A stretch of 40,934 nucleotides of DNA, from positions 1-40,934 of the forward strand of contig NZ_FNYD01000017.1 in NCBI RefSeq assembly GCF_900109035.1, read 5' to 3'. Below are positions 25,924-33,277 of this stretch, in pieces. Under the pieces are notes generated by a model. That model had not been told where the DNA came from. It saw only the letters and a program-made list of their open reading frames with translations, and did no database searches. The stretch is from Cribrihabitans marinus. GTDB lineage: Bacteria; Pseudomonadota; Alphaproteobacteria; Rhodobacterales; Rhodobacteraceae. The position numbers and the translations under genes are program-made. Numbering within the stretch: the stretch's first letter is position 1; every line of letters begins with the position of its first letter.

Positions 25924-26498
25924 AGATACCTCACCACGGCAAATCCCCCGATCAGAAGGGCAACGAAGACGCTGAACACCAGGCCCAGCCGCTGCTCGAT
26001 GAAGCCGCGCACCGGCGCCCCGAAAGCCCAGAGCAGGGCCGCCACGGCGAAGAACCGGATCGCGCGCGCCAGGATCGACGTTGCAATGAAGGTGCCCAGC
26101 GGCATGGCGGTCCAGCCGGACATGATGGTGATGACCTTGTAGGGGAAGGGCGTGACGCCCGCGGTCAGCACCGCCCAGAACCCGAAATCGTTGAAACGCG
26201 TGTTGAATTCGGCCATCGCGGCCTCCTTGCCCATTGCGGCCAGTATGGGCTGGCCGATGCCCTCATAGAAGAACATGCCGATCGCGTAGCCAAGAAGCCC
26301 ACCCAGGACCGACGAGACCAGCGCGACCGAGGCGATCAGCCAGGCCCGGCCCGGCGCGGCCAGGATCATCGGGATCATCAGCACGTCGGGGGGAATCGGA
26401 AAAACCGAGCTTTCGATGAACGCCACAAGGGCCAGGACCCACAGGGCCCTGGGATGTTCGGCCAGGTCGATCGTCCAGTCGTAGAGCCGTCTCAGCAT
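25920..26498 (-). CDS. YqaA/DedA-related membrane protein
   Basis: A 192-residue membrane protein of the SNARE-associated/DedA superfamily, YqaA branch. Typical features are an N-terminal amphipathic helix, FIESSVFPIPPDVLMIP (about 28-44), GGLLGYAIGMFFYEGIG, and FWAVLTAGVTPFPYKVITIMSGW, where acidic and proline residues sit in re-entrant loops. DedA proteins are linked to lipid flipping and membrane homeostasis. ATG at 26498 begins MLRRLYDW, which fits the family; an in-frame upstream ATG would add an unconserved tail. Coupled to dsbB by the 4-base overlap. Confidence 0.85.
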   Translation of the reverse strand: MLRRLYDWTIDLAEHPRALWVLALVAFIESSVFPIPPDVLMIPMILAAPGRAWLIASVALVSSVLGGLLGYAIGMFFYEGIGQPILAAMGKEAAMAEFNTRFNDFGFWAVLTAGVTPFPYKVITIMSGWTAMPLGTFIATSILARAIRFFAVAALLWAFGAPVRGFIEQRLGLVFSVFVALLIGGFAVVRYL

Positions 26499-26654
26499 CG
26501 TGTCCGCATATCCGTGCCCCGGTCGGGAAATCGCGGGGTCGCGCTGCAAAACCATGCCGCGGGCGCGGGGTCAACTGCAACCGGCGCAAGCGGCGCGCGG
26601 CGGCGCATTTTTGTCTCTGGACGTCGGCGCGCGGGGGCGATAATTCAGGGGCGT

Positions 26655-26740
26655 GCCCAAGTGGCGGAATGGTAGACGCAGGGGATTCAAAATCCCCCGC
26701 CTTTACGGGCGTGTCGGTTCGAGTCCGACCTTGGGCACCA
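26655..26740 (+). tRNA. tRNA-Leu (CAA anticodon)
   Basis: A class II tRNA of 86 bases. The acceptor stem is GCCCAAG with CTTGGGC, the anticodon stem is GGGGA/TCCCC around loop TTCAAAA (anticodon CAA, reading TTG), with a long variable arm CGCCTTTACGGGCG and T-loop TTCGAGT. CCA is encoded at 26738-26740. Confidence 0.96.
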
Positions 26741-26873
26741 ACTTTCCGCATTTTCCAGGAACCGGCGCAGGCTCGGTTGCGTTCACAGGGTATGAAGGCG
26801 CGAACCGGATCCAGACGGGACATGCAGCCACGACAGGCGCACCGCAAATGCGGGCCGTCCGGTGAGCGCGCAC

Positions 26874-26903
26874 AAAAAAGCCCCCGGCCGAGACGGGGGC
26901 TTT
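26874..26903 (-). terminator. intrinsic terminator of the YcbK-like gene
   Basis: On the minus strand GCCCCC pairs with GGGGGC (26895-26900 with 26880-26885) and is followed by six T (26879-26874). It lies 24 bases after the stop of the YcbK-like gene. Confidence 0.88.
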
Positions 26904-26926
26904 CGTTGCGCAGGGCCTGGGCAGGA

Positions 26927-27496
26927 TCAGCCGCCCCAAGTGCGCACGTCGCCGCAATCCATGTGCACGAAGTTCGAGCGCGAATAACGGCCCACCCCGC
27001 CGGCGCGGACCGATTGGGCCGCGCGGGCCATCTGGCCGACCGAGCGCGAGCTCAGTCGCAGGTCGGCAGCCTGCCCCTTGATGTGCAGCGAGTTCTTGGC
27101 CACGCCACGCGAGCGGCTGCGCAGCATCGCGTTGGTCTGCGGGCTGCGATAGCCCGACAGCAGCATGTAGGGTTCGTTCACGTCCAGAAGGTTGTGCGCG
27201 GCGGCCATGATGTCCAACGCGCGCAGGTCGATTCCCTTGACCTGATCGGTGCGCCAGTCGCGCATGAAGTGATTGACCTCTTTGACGGCCTCCTTGATGT
27301 AGTCGCCGTCGATCCAATACACCATGTCGATCCGCTCGCCGGTGCGGCCGGAATACATCCGGATCCGGCGAATGTCGCCTCCACCGCGCAGGAAACCCGC
27401 GGCCTGAGAAAAGGTTGGTGCTGCTGAGATTGCTGTTGCTGCGAACGCACCAAGTAGTGCGCGCCGGGAAAGTCCCGTTGAGCCGCTTTCCGTCAT
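26927..27496 (-). CDS. YcbK/MepK-like (DUF882) peptidoglycan peptidase
   Basis: A 189-residue exported protein of the DUF882/peptidase M15 type. The N-terminus SRRALLGAFAATAISAA has a twin-arginine-like signal. Zinc ligands appear as His138 (SLHIKGQ), Asp145 (AADLRL) and His178 (FVHMDCG), with the conserved SGYRSPQTNAMLR before them. E. coli MepK (YcbK) cleaves 3-3 peptide cross-links made by L,D-transpeptidases. Here the gene is divergent from exactly such an L,D-transpeptidase, supporting the same role. ATG at 27496 gives the full signal. Confidence 0.88.
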   Translation of the reverse strand: MTESGSTGLSRRALLGAFAATAISAAPTFSQAAGFLRGGGDIRRIRMYSGRTGERIDMVYWIDGDYIKEAVKEVNHFMRDWRTDQVKGIDLRALDIMAAAHNLLDVNEPYMLLSGYRSPQTNAMLRSRSRGVAKNSLHIKGQAADLRLSSRSVGQMARAAQSVRAGGVGRYSRSNFVHMDCGDVRTWGG

Positions 27497-27856
27497 GTTC
27501 TGCCGTGTCCCGTCCGTAGTCCTGCCTCTGACACGATGTTACGTGCCACTTGTTAACATCCATCCCCGAATGAGGGATGTATGCCATAGCCCGAATGTCG
27601 GGCCAAGGCGTGATCGGATATTGCCTGCGGAAGGCTGCGATTTCGGCGGGTTTTTGCGCATCGCGTGACGATCGGCGGTTTATTTGCATCATTGTTGCAT
27701 TTTGGCCGCGACGGCGCCGCGTTGTGCCATTGCCTCAGTGCCGTCACGGTTCAGGCTGATAATGGTGTTGTGATTGGACAGGGCGGGCTGTATTCCTTGA
27801 GTATTTACAGACGCAAACCAAATTCGCCTTGAGAGATTCGACCAAAGGATTCCCGA
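27497..27856. other. 360-base divergent region between the YcbK-like and L,D-transpeptidase genes
   Basis: No gene is supported. Two small inverted repeats lie near the middle: CATCCC/GGGATG (about 27561-27579) and CCCGA/TCGGG (about 27591-27603), each containing the direct repeat CCCGAATG. The part from 27670 is AT-richer. TTGTGA-17-TATTCC about 80 bases upstream of the transpeptidase is a possible promoter, but weak. Confidence 0.4.
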
Positions 27857-29470
27857 ATGATTCCGACTCCGCTGTGTCAACCCGCAAAACGCCTGTCGGC
27901 AATTCTCTGCGCGGCCGGGCTAGCCCTTGTCCTGGCGGGCCCCGCAGTTGCACAGGTGACCGCATTCAAGCAGTCCGTTGCGGTCGCGTCCTATGGCAAC
28001 GACGAGATCGGCGCGTTCTACCGCGACCGGAACTATGCGCCGCTCTGGACCGGGCAGGGGCCCGAGCAGACCGCGCGGCGGGCCGCCCTGATCGAGGCGC
28101 TGTCCTCGGCGGACCTGCACGGCCTGCCGCAGGGTCGCTATGACGTCGATGCGCTGATGCGCCGGATGGCCGCTGCGCGCACCGCACGCGATCTGGGCGA
28201 GGTCGAGGTGGCGCTGAGCCGGGAATTCGTGCGCTTCGCCCGCGACATCCAGACCGGTTTGCTGACACCGGCCTCGGTGGATGGCGGCATCGTGCGCACC
28301 GTCGAGCGTCAATCGCCCGACACCTATCTGCGTGGTCTGGCGGAAGGCCCGGCCCGCGACTACATCCGCGGCCTGCCCCCGCGCTCGCAGCAGTATCGCA
28401 CGCTGCTCAAGGAGAAGCTGCGCTTGGAGGCGCTGATCGCGACTGGCGGTTGGGGTGCAAAAGCGCCGGGCGGAAAATATGAACCCGGCGATGCGGGAAC
28501 CGGCGTCGTGGCGCTGCGCGACCGGCTGATCCGGATGGGTTATCTGCAGCGCAGCGCCAGCCCGCGCTACGACTCGGCGATGGAATCGGCGGTGCGCGAC
28601 TTTCAGGCCGCGCACGGGCTGGCCGAGGACGGCGTGGCCGGTTCCGGCACGCTGGAAGAGATCAACCGCCAGGCCGGGGACCGTTTGAAATCGGTCATCG
28701 TCGCGCTGGAGCGCGAGCGCTGGCTGCCGCGCGACCGCGGCGACCGGCATGTTCTGGTGAACCTGGCCGATTTCTCGTCGCGGATCGTGGATGACGGCCG
28801 GGTGACGTTCCGCACCCGCTCGGTCATTGGCAAGAACACCTCGGACCGGCGCAGCCCCGAATTCTCGGACGAGATGGAGCACATGGTCATCAACCCCAGC
28901 TGGTTCGTGCCGCGCTCGATCGCGACCAAGGAATACCTGCCTAAGCTGCGGGCCAATCCCAACGCAGTGTCGCACCTGGTGATTACCGACAGCCGCGGAA
29001 GGCGCGTGAATCGCGGGGCGGTCGACTTCTCGCAGTTCTCCGCGCGCAGTTTCCCGTTCTCAATGCGCCAGCCGCCCGGCCAGCGCAACGCCCTGGGGCT
29101 GGTCAAGTTCATGTTCCCGAACAAATACAACATCTACCTGCATGACACCCCGGAGAAAAACCTGTTTGCGTACGAGGTGCGGGCCTTCTCGCATGGCTGC
29201 ATCCGCCTGGCCGAGCCGTTCGAGTTCGCCTATGCGCTGCTGTCTCGGCAGGAGGAGGACCCCAAGGCCTTCTTCCACCGCGTCCTGAACAGCGGGCAGG
29301 AGACCAGGGTGGATCTCGACGTTCACGTGCCCGTGCATATCGACTATCGCACCGCGGTGGCCGGCACGCGCGGCGAGGTGGAGTATCGCCGCGACGTCTA
29401 TGGCCGGGATGGCCGGATCTGGTCGGCGCTCAGCGCGGCGGGGGTGGTCCTTCCCTCGGTTCAGGGGTAA
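27857..29470 (+). CDS. L,D-transpeptidase, YcbB/LdtD type
   Basis: A 537-residue periplasmic enzyme forming 3-3 cross-links in peptidoglycan. Signal peptide at the N-terminus (cleavage after AVAQ region, about 33), a scaffold domain starting FYRDRNYAPLWT (54-65), a peptidoglycan-binding domain at about 215-275 (VVALRDRLIRMGYL, FQAAHGLAEDG), and the YkuD catalytic domain with SHGCIRLAEP, catalytic Cys near 449. PSWFVPRSIATKEYLPKL is the YcbB-specific segment. The start has AAAGGA upstream. Divergent from a MepK-like hydrolase of 3-3 links, so synthesis and cleavage genes share one regulatory region. Confidence 0.93.
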   Translation: MIPTPLCQPAKRLSAILCAAGLALVLAGPAVAQVTAFKQSVAVASYGNDEIGAFYRDRNYAPLWTGQGPEQTARRAALIEALSSADLHGLPQGRYDVDALMRRMAAARTARDLGEVEVALSREFVRFARDIQTGLLTPASVDGGIVRTVERQSPDTYLRGLAEGPARDYIRGLPPRSQQYRTLLKEKLRLEALIATGGWGAKAPGGKYEPGDAGTGVVALRDRLIRMGYLQRSASPRYDSAMESAVRDFQAAHGLAEDGVAGSGTLEEINRQAGDRLKSVIVALERERWLPRDRGDRHVLVNLADFSSRIVDDGRVTFRTRSVIGKNTSDRRSPEFSDEMEHMVINPSWFVPRSIATKEYLPKLRANPNAVSHLVITDSRGRRVNRGAVDFSQFSARSFPFSMRQPPGQRNALGLVKFMFPNKYNIYLHDTPEKNLFAYEVRAFSHGCIRLAEPFEFAYALLSRQEEDPKAFFHRVLNSGQETRVDLDVHVPVHIDYRTAVAGTRGEVEYRRDVYGRDGRIWSALSAAGVVLPSVQG

Positions 29471-29507
29471 TCACTGGCCCCGATCGATCCGTCAGACGGG
29501 GGGCGCC

Positions 29508-30599
29508 ATGACCTATACAGTTCAACAGATCGCCGATGCGCTCGGGGCCGAGGCTGCGGGCGATACCACGCTGCAGATCGACAGTGCAGCCGAGCCGGGC
29601 GACGCGGGCGCGTCCGACCTGGCGCTGGCGATGTCGCCGAAATACGCCGAGGCGTTGGGATCGGGCGCAGCGCGGGCAGCGATCCTGTGGCCCGACGCGG
29701 ATTGGCAGGCGCTGGGGCTGAAAGCGGCGATCTTCGTGGCCCGGCCGCGCATGGCCATGTCCGGCGTCACGGCGATGCTGGACACCGGCCAGTGGGATCA
29801 GGCGGGCATCCACGCCGCGGCGGTGATCGATCCCTCGGCCGAGCTGGGCGAGGGCGTGTCCGTTGGCCCCTTCACGGTGATCGGCGCGCGGGCCCGCATC
29901 GGTGCGGGATCCGCCATCGGGCCGCATTGCACGATCGGCAAGGACGCGGTGCTGGGCCCTGATGCCCGGCTGCGCGAAATGGTCAGCATCGGTGCGCGCG
30001 CGACCATCGGCGCCCGGTTCATCGCCCAGCCGGGCGCGCGGATCGGGGCGGACGGGTTCAGCTTCGTCACGCCCGAGGTCTCGGGCGTCGAGAACGTGCG
30101 CCGGACGATGGGCGACCAGGCCGGCGCGCGGGCGCAGAGCTGGTTGCGCATTCATTCCCTTGGCGCGGTCACCATCGGCGACGATGTCGAGGTCGGCGCG
30201 AACGCGACCATCGACAACGGCACCATCCGCGACACGGCGATCGGTGACGGCAGCAAGCTCGACAACCTCGTGCATGTGGGCCACAACACCCGCGTCGGGC
30301 GCGATTGCCTGCTGTGCGGCCAGGTCGGCATCTCGGGCTCGGTCGAGATCGGCAACAACGTGGTCCTCGGCGGGCAGGTCGGCGTGGTCGACAACATCTA
30401 TATCGGTGACGGGGCCATCGCGGCGGGCGGATCCAAGATCCTGTCCAACCTGCCGGCGGGCCGCGTGGTCATGGGATACCCGGCGGTCAGGATGGAAACC
30501 CATACCGAGATCTACAAGGCACAGCGCCGGCTGCCCCGGCTGGCCCGTGACGTCGAGACGCTGAAAAAGGCGGTTTCCAAACAGGGGTCGAGCGACTAA
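29508..30599 (+). CDS. lpxD: UDP-3-O-(3-hydroxyacyl)glucosamine N-acyltransferase
   Basis: A 363-residue enzyme of lipid A synthesis that adds the N-linked 3-hydroxyacyl chain from acyl carrier protein. An N-terminal uridine-binding domain (about 1-100) precedes a long left-handed beta-helix of hexapeptide repeats (IGARARIGAGSAIG and others), with catalytic His in DNLVHVGHN near 250-258 and IGADGFSFV before it. ATG at 29508 is preceded by GACGGGGGG. The open frame extends upstream without homology. It lies just before an acyl carrier protein and a ketoacyl synthase, unlike the usual lpxD-fabZ-lpxA context. Confidence 0.94.
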   Translation: MTYTVQQIADALGAEAAGDTTLQIDSAAEPGDAGASDLALAMSPKYAEALGSGAARAAILWPDADWQALGLKAAIFVARPRMAMSGVTAMLDTGQWDQAGIHAAAVIDPSAELGEGVSVGPFTVIGARARIGAGSAIGPHCTIGKDAVLGPDARLREMVSIGARATIGARFIAQPGARIGADGFSFVTPEVSGVENVRRTMGDQAGARAQSWLRIHSLGAVTIGDDVEVGANATIDNGTIRDTAIGDGSKLDNLVHVGHNTRVGRDCLLCGQVGISGSVEIGNNVVLGGQVGVVDNIYIGDGAIAAGGSKILSNLPAGRVVMGYPAVRMETHTEIYKAQRRLPRLARDVETLKKAVSKQGSSD

Positions 30600-30633
30600 A
30601 TCTCGCGCAGAACCAAAAGTGACGGGAACCGAC

Positions 30634-30891
30634 ATGAACATCAGCGACCGGGTTGTGGCGATCATTGCCGAACAGGCGATGCTGGACCCCTCTGACGTCA
30701 CGCCGGACAGCACGCTCGAGGATCTGGGCATCGACAGCCTGGGGCTGGTCGAGAGCATCTTCGCCATCGAGGAGGAGTTCGACATCACGATCCCCTTCAA
30801 CGCCAACGAGCCGAACGCGAGCGATTTCGACATCTCCAGCGTCCAGGCGATCATCGACGGGATCCACCAGCTGGTTTCGCAGAAGGCGTGA
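30634..30891 (+). CDS. acyl carrier protein, probably specialised
   Basis: An 85-residue ACP with the phosphopantetheine attachment site LGIDSLGLVE (Ser35), followed by the acidic recognition helix FAIEEEF. The C-terminal part (FNANEPNASDFDISSVQAII) differs from housekeeping AcpP and recalls dedicated carriers such as AcpXL of lipid A very-long-chain fatty acids, although similarity is partial. It sits between lpxD and a ketoacyl synthase, so it may deliver an acyl chain for lipid A. ATG at 30634 follows GACGGGAACCGAC. Confidence 0.88.
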   Translation: MNISDRVVAIIAEQAMLDPSDVTPDSTLEDLGIDSLGLVESIFAIEEEFDITIPFNANEPNASDFDISSVQAIIDGIHQLVSQKA

Positions 30892-30899
30892 GACGCCAA

Positions 30900-32108
30900 A
30901 TGAAACGCGTCGTCATCACCGGGGCCGGGACCATCAACGCCCTCGGCCATTCCGTACCCGCCACGCTCGAGGCGATGCGCGAGGGGCGTTGCGGAATCGG
31001 AGAGCTGGAATTTCGCGATGTCGACCGGCTTGCCATCCGGATCGGCGGCCAGGTGCGCGGCTTCGAGGCCGAGGGCCGGTTCAACCGCCAGCAGATGTCG
31101 CTCTATGACCGGTTCACCCAGTTCACGCTGACCGCCGCGAAAGAGGCGATTTCCCAGTCCGGCCTGCAGTTCCACGGCGACCTCGCCGCGCGCACCGGGG
31201 TGGTTCTGGGCACTGCCGGCGGCGGCGTCAGCACCTGGGACGACAATTACCGCTCGGTCTATGAGGATGGCAAGAACCGGGTGCATCCCTTTGTCGTGCC
31301 CAAGCTGATGAACAATGCCGCGGCCAGCCACGTGTCGATGGACCACAACCTCAAGGGGCCGAGCTTTACCGTTTCCACCGCCTGCGCCTCGTCCAATCAC
31401 GCGATGGCGCTGGCCTTTCAGATGGTGCGCAGCGGCGCCGCGCCGGCGATGATCACCGGCGGATCGGAATCCATGCTGTGTTTCGGCGGCGTGAAGGCGT
31501 GGGAGGGGCTGCGCGTGATGTCGCGCGATGCCTGCCGCCCGTTCAGCGCAAATCGCAACGGCATGGTCCAGGGCGAGGGGGCCGGTATCTTCGTGTTCGA
31601 GGATTACGAGCACGCCCGCGCCCGGGGCGCCGAGATCCTGTGCGAGGTGGCGGGCTTTGCCATGACCTCCGATGCCGCCGACATCGTGATGCCCTCGAAA
31701 CAGGGCGCATCCCGCGCCATGGCCGGGGCGTTGGCGGATGCCCGGATCGCGCCGGACGAGGTGGGATACATCAACGCTCACGGCACCGGCACCGCCGCGA
31801 ACGACAAGACCGAATGCGCGGCGGTGGCCGATGTGTTCGGCCCGCATGCCGACAATTTGATGATCTCATCGACCAAATCGATGCACGGGCACCTTATCGG
31901 CGGCACCGGCGCGGTTGAACTGCTGGCCTGCATCATGGCCCTGCGCGACGGCGTGATCGCACCCACCATCGGTTACGAGGAACCCGATCCCGAGTGCGCG
32001 CTTGACGTGGTGCCCAACGAGGCGCGAGAGGCCAGGGTCGATGTCGCGCTGAGCAACGCCTTCGCCTTTGGCGGCCTGAACGCCGTCCTGGCCCTGCGCA
32101 GGATCTGA
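30900..32108 (+). CDS. beta-ketoacyl-ACP synthase II (FabF-like)
   Basis: A 402-residue elongating condensing enzyme. The catalytic triad is Cys162 (TACASSNHA), His294 (NAHGTGT) and His331 in KSMHGHLIGG, with Lys326. It extends acyl-ACP by two carbons from malonyl-ACP. Eight bases separate it from the ACP gene, so the two likely work together. An in-frame GTG 12 bases earlier overlaps the ACP stop, but ATG at 30900 gives the standard MKRVVITGAG start. A second FabF for housekeeping elongation is expected elsewhere in the genome. Confidence 0.92.
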   Translation: MKRVVITGAGTINALGHSVPATLEAMREGRCGIGELEFRDVDRLAIRIGGQVRGFEAEGRFNRQQMSLYDRFTQFTLTAAKEAISQSGLQFHGDLAARTGVVLGTAGGGVSTWDDNYRSVYEDGKNRVHPFVVPKLMNNAAASHVSMDHNLKGPSFTVSTACASSNHAMALAFQMVRSGAAPAMITGGSESMLCFGGVKAWEGLRVMSRDACRPFSANRNGMVQGEGAGIFVFEDYEHARARGAEILCEVAGFAMTSDAADIVMPSKQGASRAMAGALADARIAPDEVGYINAHGTGTAANDKTECAAVADVFGPHADNLMISSTKSMHGHLIGGTGAVELLACIMALRDGVIAPTIGYEEPDPECALDVVPNEAREARVDVALSNAFAFGGLNAVLALRRI

Positions 32109-32118
32109 CCCCGGCACG

Positions 32119-32152
32119 AAAAAACCGCCGGGCCATGATCGGCCCGGCGGTT
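32119..32152 (-). terminator. intrinsic terminator between convergent fabF-like and IalB genes
   Basis: A perfect 11-bp stem ACCGCCGGGCC (32124-32134) with GGCCCGGCGGT (32141-32151). On the minus strand it is followed by a run of T (32124-32119), serving the IalB gene. The plus-strand side has only TT, so termination of the synthase gene there is weaker. Confidence 0.88.
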
Positions 32153-32179
32153 CGTCTGAGCATTTCCGCGGGTGCGGGG

Positions 32180-32782
32180 TCAGTTCTCGACCACGTCCAC
32201 CGCGTCGAAGGCCGCGGTGAAGCCCGACAGCGACAACGCCAGGTCGATCTTCTGATCCGGGGCCGGGGCGGGGACCAGCGACACGGTCGCCTGCTTGCCG
32301 CGCTTCATCGCGTCGATATCCGCCTGGGTCAGGCCGATCTGGGCGATGCAGCCGACCGGGTTGCAGAAGGAATAGTTGTAGCGCTTGCCCGGCGCACCGT
32401 CGATCGAGATGGTCAACTGCGCTGTCAGCAGCGTCTCGAGCGGCACGATCACCGTGGCGCCGGCCACGGCCGGACCGGAGTTCTTGAGCCGGAACATCGA
32501 CACCTCGGCGATCGGGTTGCCATCGTCGCCGTTCAGGATCTGCAGCATCGAGCAGGGGTCGGTCTCTCCCTCTGTCTTGACGCAGGCCAGGGTCCAGTCG
32601 TCGAACTCCTCCTTGGCGTAGCGGCTGCCCAGCTGCGGCGTGTCCGTGGCCGGCTGGCCGAGGTCGAGCGTGGGCGTTTGCGCGCCTTCGGTCGCGCCTT
32701 CGTCGCTGCTGTCCTGCGCGGCGACACCGCCGCCCAGGACCATCAGGCCAATGGCGCAAGCGGGGAACAGGTTCTTGATCAT
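32180..32782 (-). CDS. invasion-associated locus B (IalB) family protein
   Basis: A 200-residue periplasmic protein. Signal peptide MIKNLFPACAIGLMVLGGGVAA, an acidic Thr/Gly-rich spacer to about 55, then the IalB domain with FDDWTLACVK, ETDPCSMLQ, CNPVGCIAQIGL: paired cysteines likely forming disulphides. The name comes from Bartonella; in free-living alphaproteobacteria these are general envelope proteins of unknown function. ATG at 32782 has GAGG 6-9 bases upstream and begins the signal peptide. Confidence 0.9.
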   Translation of the reverse strand: MIKNLFPACAIGLMVLGGGVAAQDSSDEGATEGAQTPTLDLGQPATDTPQLGSRYAKEEFDDWTLACVKTEGETDPCSMLQILNGDDGNPIAEVSMFRLKNSGPAVAGATVIVPLETLLTAQLTISIDGAPGKRYNYSFCNPVGCIAQIGLTQADIDAMKRGKQATVSLVPAPAPDQKIDLALSLSGFTAAFDAVDVVEN

Positions 32783-32935
32783 CAATGCCTCATCGAATTG
32801 ATTTGTCGTTGCACGCCCCTCTAGCACGGCTGATGCCGGGTGTCAGGGCCAATCGCGGCACGAATTTCGTCGGGCAAGCTGTCGCACCGGGCGGATCCGG
32901 CCCGGCGCCGAGGCATCAAGCCCCTGATGGGAAAT

Positions 32936-32965
32936 AAAAAAGGAGGCCGCGACCCGGGCCTCCTT
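32936..32965 (-). terminator. orphan intrinsic terminator
   Basis: AAGGAGGC (32940-32947) and GCCTCCTT (32958-32965) form an 8-bp stem; on the minus strand the stem is followed by TTTTATTT. On the plus strand only scattered T follow. No minus-strand gene lies upstream of it. Confidence 0.75.
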
Positions 32966-33007
32966 CTCGATTTTGTCACTCCCCGTCGGACTGGCCGACT
33001 TAGTTAT
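32936..33007 (-). ncRNA. candidate small RNA
   Basis: On the minus strand a promoter-like pair at 33042-33014 would start a transcript near 33007 that runs through a short hairpin (GTCGG/CCGAC) and ends at a strong terminator at 32965-32936, giving about 72 bases. No coding frame fits, and the next minus-strand gene (IalB) starts 154 bases downstream of the terminator. A terminator with no gene in front of it is the main evidence; expression is not shown. Confidence 0.35.
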
Positions 33008-33013
33008 GTGCAA

Positions 33014-33042
33014 ACGTTACGAAAGGGGAGGCATCCGGTCAA
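33014..33042 (-). promoter_or_regulatory. possible promoter for the candidate small RNA
   Basis: On the minus strand TTGACC (33042-33037), a 17-base spacer, and TAACGT (33019-33014). The -35 matches well; the -10 matches only three consensus positions. Confidence 0.3.
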
Positions 33043-33118
33043 CAGGAAACAGGATTATTTTTTCAACCCCGGGGGGTTACGTCCCTGTGTCGCCCAGACC
33101 GCGCCCCTCGTCGGGTGG

Positions 33119-33145
33119 AAAAAGCGCCGTGCCCGAGGGCACGGC
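33119..33145 (-). terminator. second orphan intrinsic terminator
   Basis: GCCGTGCCC (33126-33134) and GGGCACGGC (33137-33145) form a perfect 9-bp stem. On the minus strand it is followed by GC and five T (33123-33119). Again no minus-strand coding gene lies upstream. Confidence 0.65.
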
Positions 33146-33167
33146 CAGTCTGACAGGGAGGAAGTTG

Positions 33168-33246
33168 CCCCGACCCGTTGCGCAAGCGCGTGGGGCCGGG
33201 ACAGAAACCACTATCGCAGGCAAAGGTTAACTTTGTATGGTCGGGG
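33168..33246. other. long-range paired structure upstream of the HerA-like gene
   Basis: CCCCGACC (33168-33175) is exactly complementary to GGTCGGGG (33239-33246), closing a 79-base region. Inside it are GCGC-AA-GCGC near 33179-33188 and CAAAG-GTTAA-CTTTG near 33220-33235. Read on the minus strand this precedes the terminator at 33119-33145; read on the plus strand it is the leader of the HerA-like gene, 31 bases before its ATG. Together with the previous entries it fills the gene-free interval 32783-33277. Confidence 0.4.
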
Positions 33247-33277
33247 AAACACGGTGCAGGCGAGGGGTGCAAGTCTA

